Positions 9,580 to 17,120 of a DNA stretch of 64,000 nt are shown one piece after another (within the stretch, counting starts at the first letter, position 1; the number at the start of each line of letters is the position of its first letter). The notes under the pieces were generated by a model. It was not told the origin of the DNA and searched no databases. It was given only the letters and a program-made list of their open reading frames with translations. Both the position numbers and the translations under genes were made by a program. The DNA lies in contig NZ_JAUSXG010000001.1 of the NCBI RefSeq assembly GCF_030815855.1, forward strand, positions 3,162,001 through 3,226,000, written 5' to 3'. Source of the stretch: Variovorax paradoxus. GTDB lineage: Bacteria > Pseudomonadota > Gammaproteobacteria > Burkholderiales > Burkholderiaceae_C.

Positions 9580-9942
9580 TCAATCGTTCAAGCTCTGTGC
9601 GAATTCGTGCACTTGCTCTGTCAGAGACGTCATACGCGCGACCTGCCGCTCGAGCACCTCGATGGCTTCGAGCTGCGTGGCGCTGTCGTCGGCGGTCCGC
9701 AAAAGCTCCAGCGCCACCGCCATGGCGCCCACCGGGCTTCGCAGATCGTGTTCGAGGCGTTGCGCCCGAAGAATCTGCCGGGCCTGGCGCGCGTGATGGA
9801 TCGTCAGCATCTCGTTCGCGGCCCGCGCGGACCGATCTTTCTGCCGGCACAGAAGGCCCAGGCCCGCGAGCGCGGCGCAAGCGGCGACCAGCATTGCCGT
9901 GCATGCCGGATGTTCACCGGCTTCCCCCAATGAATTTTTCAT
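9580..9942 (-). CDS. membrane-anchored orphan histidine-kinase dimerisation (HisKA) domain protein
   Basis: 120 residues from ATG 9942. One transmembrane helix (about residues 12-30, Ala/Leu-rich) is followed by a linker and a HisKA-like two-helix segment containing RLEHDLRSPVGAMAVALELL. The His has the position of a phospho-accepting residue. The second helix ends the protein, and no ATP-binding domain follows in any frame. It could act as a phosphotransfer or docking partner, or modulate another kinase. It lies 118 bp upstream of the sigma-54 activator on the same strand, suggesting a shared transcript. The ribosome site is weak, and an in-frame start at 10008 cannot be excluded. Confidence 0.6.
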   Translation of the reverse strand: MKNSLGEAGEHPACTAMLVAACAALAGLGLLCRQKDRSARAANEMLTIHHARQARQILRAQRLEHDLRSPVGAMAVALELLRTADDSATQLEAIEVLERQVARMTSLTEQVHEFAQSLND

Positions 9943-10088
9943 AGCGCGGAGTTTGCGACAAGGTCCCTGTTCCTGTCTTCCCCGGGAGAACCGCAAGATT
10001 TGCCGCAAGGCTGGCAGGCGGCGTCGGTCAGCCGGCGATTCTGTGAACTTTTAAAGTAATTTTCAAGCCCTCCGGGAGGGAATCGCCC

Positions 10089-10103
10089 TGGCACGACCGT
10101 TGC
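10089..10103 (+). promoter_or_regulatory. sigma-54 (-24/-12) promoter upstream of rpoN paralogue
   Basis: TGGCACG at 10089-10095, four bases, then TTGC at 10100-10103. This matches the TGGCACG-N4-TTGC consensus exactly, with the required GG-N10-GC spacing. The expected transcription start is about 10115, leaving a ~30-base leader before ATG 10145. A sigma-54 gene behind a sigma-54 promoter implies positive autoregulation, or control by the main RpoN with an NtrC-type activator. The match is seen directly; its use is inferred. Confidence 0.8.
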
Positions 10104-10144
10104 GCTGCATTCCCGCCGCCAAGGATCGGAGGCTACGGAGAACC

Positions 10145-11581
10145 ATGAACACGTCGATTGTCTTGCAGGCCCGCCAAGTGCAGGCGCCTGTCTTCTCGCC
10201 CCGGCTGCAGCATGCCGTGCGGCTGCTGCAGATGTCATCGCAGGAGTACGCGCAAGCGCTGCGCGATGCGGCCGAACTGAACCCCTTTCTCGAAATCGAC
10301 ACGGCCGCGCAAGACGACGTCGCCACGGCCGCGCCGGCCGGATCCGAACTCGATGCCGCCGCGGACATCGAAGCCGCCGCCGCGTTCGACAGAATCACCG
10401 CGGCCCCCGCCTCGGGCGAGCGGCACCTGTCGCACGACGAGAGCTTCGACCTGATGCAGCGCGTGCCCTTGCCCGATTCGCTGCGCACCCACTTGCACGG
10501 GCAGCTCGGCGTGCTGCGCCTGTCGGCGCGCGAGATGGCGTTTGCCCGCGCGCTGGTCGAGGCGCTGGACGATGACGGCTACTTGCGAATTTCGCTCGAA
10601 GACATCGGCGCTGCGCTGGGAGAAACCGGCGCCGATGCCGAACGCGAGCTGCGCACCGCCCTGCGGCGCGTGCAAGCGCTCGACCCCGCCGGCGTGGCGG
10701 CGCGCGACGTCGCCGAGTGCCTCTGCCTGCAGCTCGATGCCGCGTCGAACCACGCGAGCGAAGGCACCCGCCGACTCGCGCGCCGGATTCTGGAGGGCCA
10801 CATCGGCCTGCTTGCGGCGCACGATGCCGGCAAGCTGGCCAAGGCGCTCGACGCGTCCGCGCAGGAGGTGCAGTGCGCCATCGACTGCATCCGGCGCCTG
10901 AACCCGCATCCGGGCTGGCAGTTCGGCGAGACCGCTTCGCGCATCGTGATACCCGACGTCACCGTGAAGAAAGTGCGCGGTGCATGGAGAACCTCGCTCA
11001 ACGCCAGCGCCCTGCCCCGCGTGAAGCTGAACACGGGCTACGCGCAACTGCTCGAGAAGCACGGCGCACAGTGCACCGCGATGAAGGAATGCCTGGAGCA
11101 GGCGCGCTGGATGGTCGGCAGCGTGTCGCAGCGCGCATCCACCATTCTCGACGTGGCGCGCGCCATCGTCGCGCGGCAGAAGATGTTCTTCGAGCACGGC
11201 CCGCTCGCCATGAAGCCGCTGGGCCTGCGCGAGATCGCGGAGGAAGTGGGCGTGCATCCATCCACGGTGTCGCGCACCGTGCACAACAAGTACATGGCCA
11301 CGCCGGCCGGCATCTTCGAGTTGCAGCACTTCTTCTCGCGCGGCCTGAACCACGCGGCCGGCGGCGCGAGTGCGCCGGTGGCGCTGCAGGGCCTGATCCG
11401 CGAACTCATCGCGGTCGAAAAACCCGTGGCACCGCTGAGCGATGCGGCGCTGGCGCGTCAGTTGGCACAGCAAGGCTTCCGCATTGCGCGCCGCACCGTC
11501 ACCAAGTATCGCCAGAGCATGAACATCGACCCCTTCGAGCGCCGCCGCGCCCAAGGCGGAGAAATGGGAGCACCGGCCTAG
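10145..11581 (+). CDS. rpoN: RNA polymerase sigma-54 factor (rpoN paralogue)
   Basis: 478 residues with full sigma-54 architecture. Region I is Gln/Leu-rich (QAPVFSPRLQHAVRLLQM, about 10-30). An acidic region II (about 60-90) and the core-binding domain (about 100-290) follow. The HTH domain contains GVHPSTVSRTVHNKYM, and the RpoN box ARRTVTKYRQ is at 448-457. It directs polymerase to -24/-12 promoters and needs an ATP-driven activator. None of the usual rpoN neighbours (lptB, hpf, ptsN) is present, so this is probably a second, accessory copy. Start ATG 10145 follows CGGAGAACC. It has its own sigma-54 promoter and an NtrC-type activator gene transcribed divergently. Confidence 0.93.
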   Translation: MNTSIVLQARQVQAPVFSPRLQHAVRLLQMSSQEYAQALRDAAELNPFLEIDTAAQDDVATAAPAGSELDAAADIEAAAAFDRITAAPASGERHLSHDESFDLMQRVPLPDSLRTHLHGQLGVLRLSAREMAFARALVEALDDDGYLRISLEDIGAALGETGADAERELRTALRRVQALDPAGVAARDVAECLCLQLDAASNHASEGTRRLARRILEGHIGLLAAHDAGKLAKALDASAQEVQCAIDCIRRLNPHPGWQFGETASRIVIPDVTVKKVRGAWRTSLNASALPRVKLNTGYAQLLEKHGAQCTAMKECLEQARWMVGSVSQRASTILDVARAIVARQKMFFEHGPLAMKPLGLREIAEEVGVHPSTVSRTVHNKYMATPAGIFELQHFFSRGLNHAAGGASAPVALQGLIRELIAVEKPVAPLSDAALARQLAQQGFRIARRTVTKYRQSMNIDPFERRRAQGGEMGAPA

Positions 11582-11636
11582 CCGGTTGTCCAGAGCGCCG
11601 CGGTTTACGTCGGCGCCATCGGCACAAGGAGACACC

Positions 11637-11885
11637 ATGTCCATCGAATTCCTGCGAGCGCTCTCGAAGTGCACCCCTCCTCTGACACTGACCCGTCCAC
11701 AGGACGTCGACAACCTCCTGGTGCTGCGGGCCGCGGGCCTGGTCGTGGCCCTGACGCTCAAGCCCGGCACCGGCGGGCGCGAGGTGGCCCGCTTTCTCGC
11801 ACTGACGCCCGACGGCCGCAGCGCTCTCGGCTTGGCGGACGGCGAAGCTCAACGCTCTGGCGGCGCAGAAGCCGCGATGCAGTAA
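11637..11885 (+). CDS. small winged-helix-like hypothetical protein
   Basis: 82 residues, start ATG 11637 after AAGGAGACACC, 55 bp downstream of rpoN and probably in its transcript. I cannot assign a family. It contains LLVLRAAGLVVAL and, 22 residues later, LALTPDGRSALG. An LR..GLv.a strand followed by a xLTPxGrxxL wing is the layout of compact winged-helix domains. Three other small proteins in this window (11905-12135, 12458-12742, 31098-31382) share that pattern. DNA binding is only an inference. Confidence 0.7.
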   Translation: MSIEFLRALSKCTPPLTLTRPQDVDNLLVLRAAGLVVALTLKPGTGGREVARFLALTPDGRSALGLADGEAQRSGGAEAAMQ

Positions 11886-11904
11886 AGGACATAAGGACAT
11901 CGGC

Positions 11905-12135
11905 ATGTCTTACCGCTATCTTGCAAGGCTGGCCCGCCTGCGCCTTCCCGTCTTCGTGGCACGGCCCTCCAAGGTGCGCGTGCTGCGGCAGCTCGCGGCA
12001 ACCGGGCATGTCGACGCCCGCTTCTATCCGCCCGATTCCTGCGCGGAGCAGTTCGGCGAAGTGCGGGCGCTGACGCCCGCCGGCTGGCGCGCGGTTCGCA
12101 ATGTCGACCCATCCGAATCGGAGCACCCGCAATGA
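11905..12135 (+). CDS. small winged-helix-like hypothetical protein, paralogue of the 31.1-31.4 kb protein
   Basis: 76 residues, start ATG 11905 after AAGGACATCGGC. It reads LARLARLRLPVF, then KVRVLRQLAATGHVDARFY, then VRALTPAGWRAV. The same order and spacing occurs in the minus-strand protein at 31098-31382 (LAQLAREALPA, LRSLDRTGHLRARFY, VEAVTPLGLKV), so the two are clearly paralogues. Its stop overlaps the next start by four bases (ATGA), indicating translational coupling. The function is unknown; the fold suggests a small winged helix. Confidence 0.7.
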   Translation: MSYRYLARLARLRLPVFVARPSKVRVLRQLAATGHVDARFYPPDSCAEQFGEVRALTPAGWRAVRNVDPSESEHPQ

Positions 12136-12386
12136 ACGAAGCGCAACGCCACATCTTCCTCTACAGGGGCTGGCGCTTCGCCTATGGCGCCCGCCGCATG
12201 GCCACGGGCGTGTACCGCCCCGAAGTGGTCTGCCTCGGCCAGCAACCGGGCGCGGAGGAAACGATGCTGCCCGACGACACCGACGAGATCGCCTACGCCA
12301 CGGAGGCAGAGGCGCTTCGGCATGCGCAGCAGCAAGCCATGCGCTGGGTGCACGACCGCACGGGCGACGGCCAGGGGCAGCTCTGA
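12132..12386 (+). CDS. small hypothetical protein
   Basis: 84 residues beginning MNEAQRHIFLYRGWRFAYGAR and rich in Glu, Asp and aromatic residues. The middle has an acidic DDTDEIAYATEAEAL stretch, and the C-terminus is a helix ending in VHDRTGDGQGQL. I do not recognise the family. The start overlaps the stop of the preceding small gene by four bases, so it belongs to the rpoN-led run of same-strand genes. No signal peptide or membrane segment is visible, so it is probably cytoplasmic. Confidence 0.65.
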   Translation: MNEAQRHIFLYRGWRFAYGARRMATGVYRPEVVCLGQQPGAEETMLPDDTDEIAYATEAEALRHAQQQAMRWVHDRTGDGQGQL

Positions 12387-12457
12387 AATGCGCACCCGGC
12401 GCAGCGTGGAAACGCTTGCCGCAAAAGATGCCTGGACAGCGCGGCGCGGGCAGCCAG

Positions 12458-12742
12458 TCAGCGCCGCCCGGCAGGAAGGGCCATTGCACTGCGCATCATG
12501 CAGGCGGCGCGGCCTTCGGCCGTGATCGCCGTGACGATCGCGCGTTCGATTCTTCGCTCGCCCGTGCGCAGCACGACCGTCGGCTCGGTCGACGCCTGGA
12601 GCAGCGACGCGCTTCGCAGCGCAAGAATCCTGTGGATGTCGTCGGGCTCCGAGCACACCACGGGCATCTGCCGGCGGCAGAGGAATTCGAGCAGTTCATA
12701 GCACTCGCTGGCATGGCCCGCACGTGGCTGCGATCTTTTCAT
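12458..12742 (-). CDS. small winged-helix-like hypothetical protein
   Basis: 94 residues from ATG 12742 (MKRSQPRAGHASECYELLEF). The ribosome site is weak, and a longer in-frame reading to 12880 is possible but compositionally unconvincing. It contains ILALRSASLLQA and later VTAITAEGRAAC, the same LR..sLl.A plus TxxGR pattern as the small proteins at 11637 and 11905, but encoded on the other strand. The CRRQMPVVCSE segment adds two cysteines. The function is unknown; its stop lies 71 bp from the end of the convergent small gene at 12386. Confidence 0.55.
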   Translation of the reverse strand: MKRSQPRAGHASECYELLEFLCRRQMPVVCSEPDDIHRILALRSASLLQASTEPTVVLRTGERRIERAIVTAITAEGRAACMMRSAMALPAGRR

Positions 12743-12898
12743 GAGAGGACACCCGAGCGTTGAAGGGAAGGAAGCAGAGCCTCGTGCGCAGCAAGCGGCA
12801 TGCCTGCATCCGCGCAGGCACGCGCGTTGCCACGCAGGAAGCGGAGCCCCCGCTCTACCGGGCGGGCCTGAAAACACCATCGTTCAAGGAGAACATCG

Positions 12899-13492
12899 AT
12901 GACCATTCAACGCACTGCATTCCGGCTCGGCGCTGCCGCGATGGCCGCCTGCGCACTCACGGCGGGTCTTCCTGCCGCGGCCCAGAGCGCCAACTCCCGC
13001 GGCGAGCAGGCCACCGGCACGCGAAGCGCGGCCGGCAAGTCGGACCCCGCAGGCAAGCCCTCCAAGGCGGACCAGCGCATGATGAGAGACATCGCGCAAG
13101 CCAACATCGCGGAAATAGAAACCGGAAAGCTGGCACAGGAAAAGGCGTCGAAGGACGAGGTGAAGCAGTTCGGCAAGACCATGGTCGACGACCACAGCAA
13201 GGCCTTGAGCGAACTGCAGGAAATCGCCTCGAAGAAAGGCGTGGAGCTGCCGACCGAACCCGACGCGAAGCACAAGGGCACCGCTACCGCGCTGAAGGCC
13301 CTGAGCGGCGAGACCTTCGACAAGCAGTACATGTCGATGGCGGGCCTTTCCGACCACAAGAAGACGCACGAGATGCTGGAGAAGGTGCAGCGCAACGCGG
13401 CCGACCCGGACCTGAAAGCCTATGCGGCCAAGACGCTGCCCGTGGTTCACGGCCACCTGACCACCGCGCAGCAGGTCATCGGCAAGAAGTAA
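12899..13492 (+). CDS. exported DUF4142 protein
   Basis: 197 residues. A signal peptide covers about residues 1-29 (hydrophobic AAAMAACALTAGL, cleavage after AAAQ). The DUF4142 domain follows, starting KADQRMMRDIAQANIAEIE. This ferritin-like helical domain is predicted to be periplasmic. It has conserved His residues in MVDDHSKAL and LPVVHGHL. The domain is common in soil and plant-associated bacteria, and its biochemical role is unproven. Start ATG 12899 lies behind AAGGAG. Its end faces the DUF1003 gene, with a hairpin between them. Confidence 0.88.
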   Translation: MTIQRTAFRLGAAAMAACALTAGLPAAAQSANSRGEQATGTRSAAGKSDPAGKPSKADQRMMRDIAQANIAEIETGKLAQEKASKDEVKQFGKTMVDDHSKALSELQEIASKKGVELPTEPDAKHKGTATALKALSGETFDKQYMSMAGLSDHKKTHEMLEKVQRNAADPDLKAYAAKTLPVVHGHLTTAQQVIGKK

Positions 13493-13507
13493 GAAAGAAA
13501 GACAAGT

Positions 13508-13528
13508 GCGGCCCCGCTGTAGGGCCGC
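13508..13528. terminator. inverted repeat between convergent genes, possible terminator
   Basis: A perfect 7-bp GC stem, GCGGCCC at 13508-13514 and GGGCCGC at 13522-13528, has a 7-base loop. It lies between the converging DUF4142 and DUF1003 genes. Read on the minus strand, it is followed by a T-rich but interrupted tract, so it more likely stops transcripts from the DUF1003 side. There is no T-run on the plus side. Confidence 0.45.
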
Positions 13529-13529
13529 C

Positions 13530-14090
13530 CTACCCGTCCGGCTGCCCGGGTTCTTTCGACGGATGCTCGATGCGGTCGAGCACCCGGTCCGGCGAAACGT
13601 TCTCGCGGAGTTCGTCGAGCTCCGGGTCGTGCGCAGCCGGAATTTCCATGCGCTTGGCGATCTCCGCGACCAGCGTCATGATCTTCGTGATCTCGTGCTC
13701 GCCCAGAAGACTGATCTGAAGATCGAGGTCGGCGCGCTGGTCCGCAAGCGCGGCCATGCGGTTCTGGCTGATCATCACGAAGGTCGAGATGAAGATGGCC
13801 TCGACCGACGCGACCATGGCCAGCACCACGAAGGTCGGATCGAAGGCGCGCACCATGGGCACCCACCCGAGGTTGACCACGATCCATCCGCCGTAGATCA
13901 AGAGGTGCAGGTACACGAACCTCATGCTGCCCGCGAAACGGGTAATGGCGTCGGCCATCCTGTCCTGCAGTCCGGTGGAAATCTTCTGCTGCTGGCGCCG
14001 TCTTACCAGCGCGGCAATGTTGCGGTCGACGACAGCCGCAACGGGCGGCTCGTCGCTCCGGCCGGGTGGGCGCGATTCAGCCGCCGCCAC
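13530..14090 (-). CDS. DUF1003 membrane protein
   Basis: 186 residues with two adjacent transmembrane helices (about 58-78, FVYLHLLIYGGWIVVNL, and 86-110, FVVLAMVASVEAIFISTFV). A conserved MISQNRMAALADQRADLDLQ segment and a long helical tail with ISLLGEHEITKI follow. This is the standard DUF1003 layout. It is an inner-membrane protein of unknown function. Its start (ATG 14090) overlaps the end of the methyltransferase gene upstream by 14 bases, so it is the last gene of the long minus-strand glycan operon, though it may be only a passenger. Confidence 0.88.
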   Translation of the reverse strand: MAAAESRPPGRSDEPPVAAVVDRNIAALVRRRQQQKISTGLQDRMADAITRFAGSMRFVYLHLLIYGGWIVVNLGWVPMVRAFDPTFVVLAMVASVEAIFISTFVMISQNRMAALADQRADLDLQISLLGEHEITKIMTLVAEIAKRMEIPAAHDPELDELRENVSPDRVLDRIEHPSKEPGQPDG

Positions 14091-14904
14091 GGATCACTCC
14101 CGTGGCCGACTCGTACTGCGAACCATAGAGGGCGCGCGCGCCCTGCGCCCGCGCGTCGGGCACGCACAGGTAGATCTCGTGGCCCGGCCGGGCTTCGATG
14201 CGCAGGCCGCTGGAGCGCAGCATGGCCTCCACGCCGGCATGGTTGGGCGCCCACCAGTTGGTCGGGTCGTTGGCCAGCCGGTGCTCGATGAAGGCCATTC
14301 GCGGCCAGCCGCTTTCGAGCAGCGGCATGCGGTTGTCGATGCTGCAGTCGGCCGTGTCGGTGTAGACGGAGTCTCCCGGCATGGTGAGCGTCTGGAACAT
14401 CATGATGCGGCGTGTCCGCGCAGCCAGCAGGTCGAGCGCGAGCAGCGGATAGCGCAGGTGATAGAAAACGCCCATGAACCAGACCAGATCGAAGCTTTCG
14501 TCGGAGCGCGCCAGGTCGTACACCTGCATTTCGCGAAACTCCACTTGCGACGCCATCCCCAGCTGTCCGGCGGCCCACCGGGCCTGCGCGAGATAGTGCG
14601 CATCGACATCGATGCCCAGCACCGAGGCGCCGCGCCGCGCGAGCTCGAAGCTGTAGAAGCCGGCGTTGCAGCCCACGTCGAGTACGCGCCATCCGCGGAG
14701 GTCTTCGGGAACGAAAGGCTTGATCTCCTGCCACTTGAAGTTCGGGAAGTCGCCGCCTAGAAAATGATGGGGCAGCGTCTGCACGCCGCCCGGCAGGTGC
14801 AGATTGTGGAACCACGGACCCAGCGCCTCGATCTGCTGGCGAACGGAACCCTGTTCCTGGTTGGCGGCGAGCGCGGCGGCCGACTTTGGGTTATGCATGG
14901 GCAT
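14077..14904 (-). CDS. SAM-dependent methyltransferase, Rta_06860-like family
   Basis: 275 residues. An N-terminal extension with GPWFHNLHLPGGVQT precedes a class I methyltransferase fold: motif I VLDVGCNAGFYSFE (about 73-86), the acidic LGIDVD and a FDLVWFMGVFYHLRYPL segment resembling CmoB/TIGR04290-type enzymes. From memory that family was named after a Ramlibacter locus in a similar cluster; this needs a profile search. It probably methylates a sugar or lipid-linked glycan intermediate. Start ATG 14904 or ATG 14898 (MHNPKS); AGGAGGAGG in front suits either. It lies 12 bp after the glycosyltransferase gene. Confidence 0.85.
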   Translation of the reverse strand: MPMHNPKSAAALAANQEQGSVRQQIEALGPWFHNLHLPGGVQTLPHHFLGGDFPNFKWQEIKPFVPEDLRGWRVLDVGCNAGFYSFELARRGASVLGIDVDAHYLAQARWAAGQLGMASQVEFREMQVYDLARSDESFDLVWFMGVFYHLRYPLLALDLLAARTRRIMMFQTLTMPGDSVYTDTADCSIDNRMPLLESGWPRMAFIEHRLANDPTNWWAPNHAGVEAMLRSSGLRIEARPGHEIYLCVPDARAQGARALYGSQYESATGVIRGGG

Positions 14905-14916
14905 GCCTCCTCCTGT

Positions 14917-16014
14917 TCATGCGGGTTCCCGCGCTTGCAGCAGCGTGCGCGCGTAGCCCTCGAGTTCTGCGGCCCGATGGGCTGCGGTGTGCTCCGACAG
15001 AATGCGCCGGCGCGCGCGCTCTCCCACGGCCCGGCGCTCTTCGTCCGGCAGGTCGCGCAAGAGCCGCAGCACCTCGCCGGGAGAATCGGCGAGAAAGATC
15101 TCTTCGCTCGGCACGAGCAGCGACTCGATGCCGTCCCAGCGGTCACTGATGATCGGGGTGCCGCATGCGGCCGCCTCGAAGATGCGCACGCTGGGCGACC
15201 AGCCGGCCTGGATCATGTCGGCGCGGGTCACGTTGAGCGTGAAGCGCTGCCGGTTGTAGAAGGCGCGGTGCTGCGCGGGCGGCAAATGCGCGATGTAGCG
15301 CACGTTCGGCGGCCACTCGATGCCCTGCGGATACTGCGCTCCGGCCACGTCGAAGCGGCCCTCGGGCCACTGCCGCGCGGGCGAAAGCAGCAGGGCTTCG
15401 AGCGTCGGCTGCCGGTCGTCGCTGTAGGTGCCCATGTAGCCGAGGTCGCAGTCCTGCGCCACGGGCTCGGGGTAATACAGCTCGGGATCGACCGAGCAGT
15501 AGAGCTTGCGCGCCGCGGGCGAGCCGAATTCGCGTTCCAGCCGGCCGAGCGTGGGGCCGCCGGTGAAGGACAGGTACATGTCGTAGCCCGCGATCTGCCG
15601 CGCCTCGAGGTAGCTGGTGCCCCCGCGTGCCAGCGCGGCCAGCGTCACCGGCGTATCGATGTCGTAGAAGGCCGTGCGGCCCGGCGCTTCGGACTGCACC
15701 CAGTCGCCGACCGCGACACCGTCGGGCACGAACGAGCCGACGATCACCAGGTCGGCCTCGCCGATCTGCGCCGCATGGTCGCGCTGCAGGCCGGGCAGGT
15801 CGGCATATAGCGCGGTGCGTCCGAAAGGAGGATGGGGCAGGTCGCGATGCTCTGCATACCAGGGCACGTCGCGTTCGAGAAACAGCACGTCATGCCCGCG
15901 CCGCACGAGTTCGCGCACGAGGCCGCGGTACGTGGTGGCGTGGCCGTTGCCCCACGACGAGGTGATCGAAAGCCCGAGGATGACGATCTTGAGCGGCGCA
16001 TCGTGGCTCTTCAT
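14917..16014 (-). CDS. CgeB-like glycosyltransferase (first of three tandem paralogues by coordinate)
   Basis: 365 residues. The N-terminal half resembles DUF3880/CgeB proteins (NGHATTYRGLVRELVRRGHDV). The C-terminal half is a Glyco_trans_1_2 domain with RIFEAAACGTPIISD and, later, EHTAAHRA. It should be a cytoplasmic GT-B enzyme transferring a sugar from a nucleotide donor; donor and acceptor are unknown. Start ATG 16014 overlaps the preceding stop by four bases (ATGA), so it is coupled to the next paralogue. Two further copies of the same architecture follow upstream, pointing to successive additions to one glycan. Confidence 0.88.
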   Translation of the reverse strand: MKSHDAPLKIVILGLSITSSWGNGHATTYRGLVRELVRRGHDVLFLERDVPWYAEHRDLPHPPFGRTALYADLPGLQRDHAAQIGEADLVIVGSFVPDGVAVGDWVQSEAPGRTAFYDIDTPVTLAALARGGTSYLEARQIAGYDMYLSFTGGPTLGRLEREFGSPAARKLYCSVDPELYYPEPVAQDCDLGYMGTYSDDRQPTLEALLLSPARQWPEGRFDVAGAQYPQGIEWPPNVRYIAHLPPAQHRAFYNRQRFTLNVTRADMIQAGWSPSVRIFEAAACGTPIISDRWDGIESLLVPSEEIFLADSPGEVLRLLRDLPDEERRAVGERARRRILSEHTAAHRAAELEGYARTLLQAREPA

Positions 16015-17120
16015 GCCAGCACCTCCAGCGCCTGCACGGCATCGCGGCCCTCGAGCAGCGCCTCCAGTTGCGCCGCGCGGTGCGCATAGGTGTGCTCCGC
16101 CAGCACGCGCCGGCAGGCTGCCTCGCCGATGCGGCGTGCCGCCACGGCATCGAGCTGGCGCACATGGGCTGCGACGCCATCGCCATCGGCTGCCACCAGC
16201 ACTTCCTTTCCGGGTTCGAGAAAGAGCTCGATGCCTTCCCACGCATCGGTGATCAGGCAGGCGGCCGAGCCGGCCGCCTCGAACACGCGAGTGGCCGGCG
16301 AGAAGCCGTAGCGCGCCATGCTGTCGCGGCTCACATTCAGCACGGCCATCGGTGTGCGGTTGAACGCGTTGTGGTCGGCGGTGTAGACATGGCCCACATT
16401 GCGGACGTTGGACGGCATGGGCTTGTCGTCCCAGCCGCTGCCGCCCAGCAGGAAGCGCCGCTCGGGCAACAGGCTCGCGGCGCGAAGAAAGAACTCCTCC
16501 ACGCGCGCCTCGCGGTCGGGCAAGCGGTTGCCGAGGAAGCCCAGGTCAGCCTCGAAGCGCGGATCGGGGCCGACCGGATGGTGCGTGGACGGATCGAGCG
16601 CGTTGTAGATCGGAATGCAGTCGCGCGCGCCGGCGCGGCGATAAGCCTGCACCACGGGATCGCCGCCGCCGTAGGTCAGCACCATGTCGTAGCGCGGCAC
16701 CAGCGCATGAAAAGGGTCCGAGGCATCGGCCTGCAGCCGGTCGAGCGTGGCGGGTGCATCGACATCCCAGAACACGACGCGCGTGCCCGGGCCTTGCAGA
16801 TCGAGCACGGCCTCTTCGAGCAGCGCATCGAACACGCCGACGCCGCTGGCCTTGACCACCAGGTCGGCGCCGCGCGCATGCTCGACCATGCGGCGCGCGT
16901 TGGCATCGCCCTCGCCGGGGTAGACGATGACCTCCGCCCAATCGGGGTCGTCCATGTCGCGGTGCTTTTGCCGGCCGAAGGCATCGGGCTCGTAGAAGCG
17001 CACGCGGTGGCCGCGCTCGTGCAGTGCGCGAACCATGCCGCGGTAATAGGTGGCGGCACCGTTCCAGTAGGCGGACACCAGGCTGGAGGCAAAAAAGGCG
17101 ATGTTCATTTTTTTCTTCAT
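16011..17120 (-). CDS. CgeB-like glycosyltransferase (second tandem paralogue)
   Basis: 369 residues from ATG 17120 (MKKKMNIAFFASSLVSAYWN), ten bases after a GGAG. It has NGAATYYRGMVRALHERGHRV near the N-terminus and RVFEAAGSAACLITDAWEG in the C-terminal nucleotide-binding half, ending with EHTYAHRAAQLEAL. The layout matches both flanking genes. The cysteine-containing AACLITD replaces the more usual ACGTPIISD, so donor recognition may differ. It overlaps both neighbours by four bases. The product is predicted to be a cytoplasmic GT-B sugar transferase of unknown specificity. Confidence 0.87.
   Translation of the reverse strand: MKKKMNIAFFASSLVSAYWNGAATYYRGMVRALHERGHRVRFYEPDAFGRQKHRDMDDPDWAEVIVYPGEGDANARRMVEHARGADLVVKASGVGVFDALLEEAVLDLQGPGTRVVFWDVDAPATLDRLQADASDPFHALVPRYDMVLTYGGGDPVVQAYRRAGARDCIPIYNALDPSTHHPVGPDPRFEADLGFLGNRLPDREARVEEFFLRAASLLPERRFLLGGSGWDDKPMPSNVRNVGHVYTADHNAFNRTPMAVLNVSRDSMARYGFSPATRVFEAAGSAACLITDAWEGIELFLEPGKEVLVAADGDGVAAHVRQLDAVAARRIGEAACRRVLAEHTYAHRAAQLEALLEGRDAVQALEVLA

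Noticed and set aside
12716..12731. Possible sigma-54 promoter TGG-N10-GC upstream of the DUF4142 gene.
   Set aside because: Only the GG/GC spacing fits. The -12 element reads TGGC rather than TTGC, and the leader to ATG 12899 would be long.
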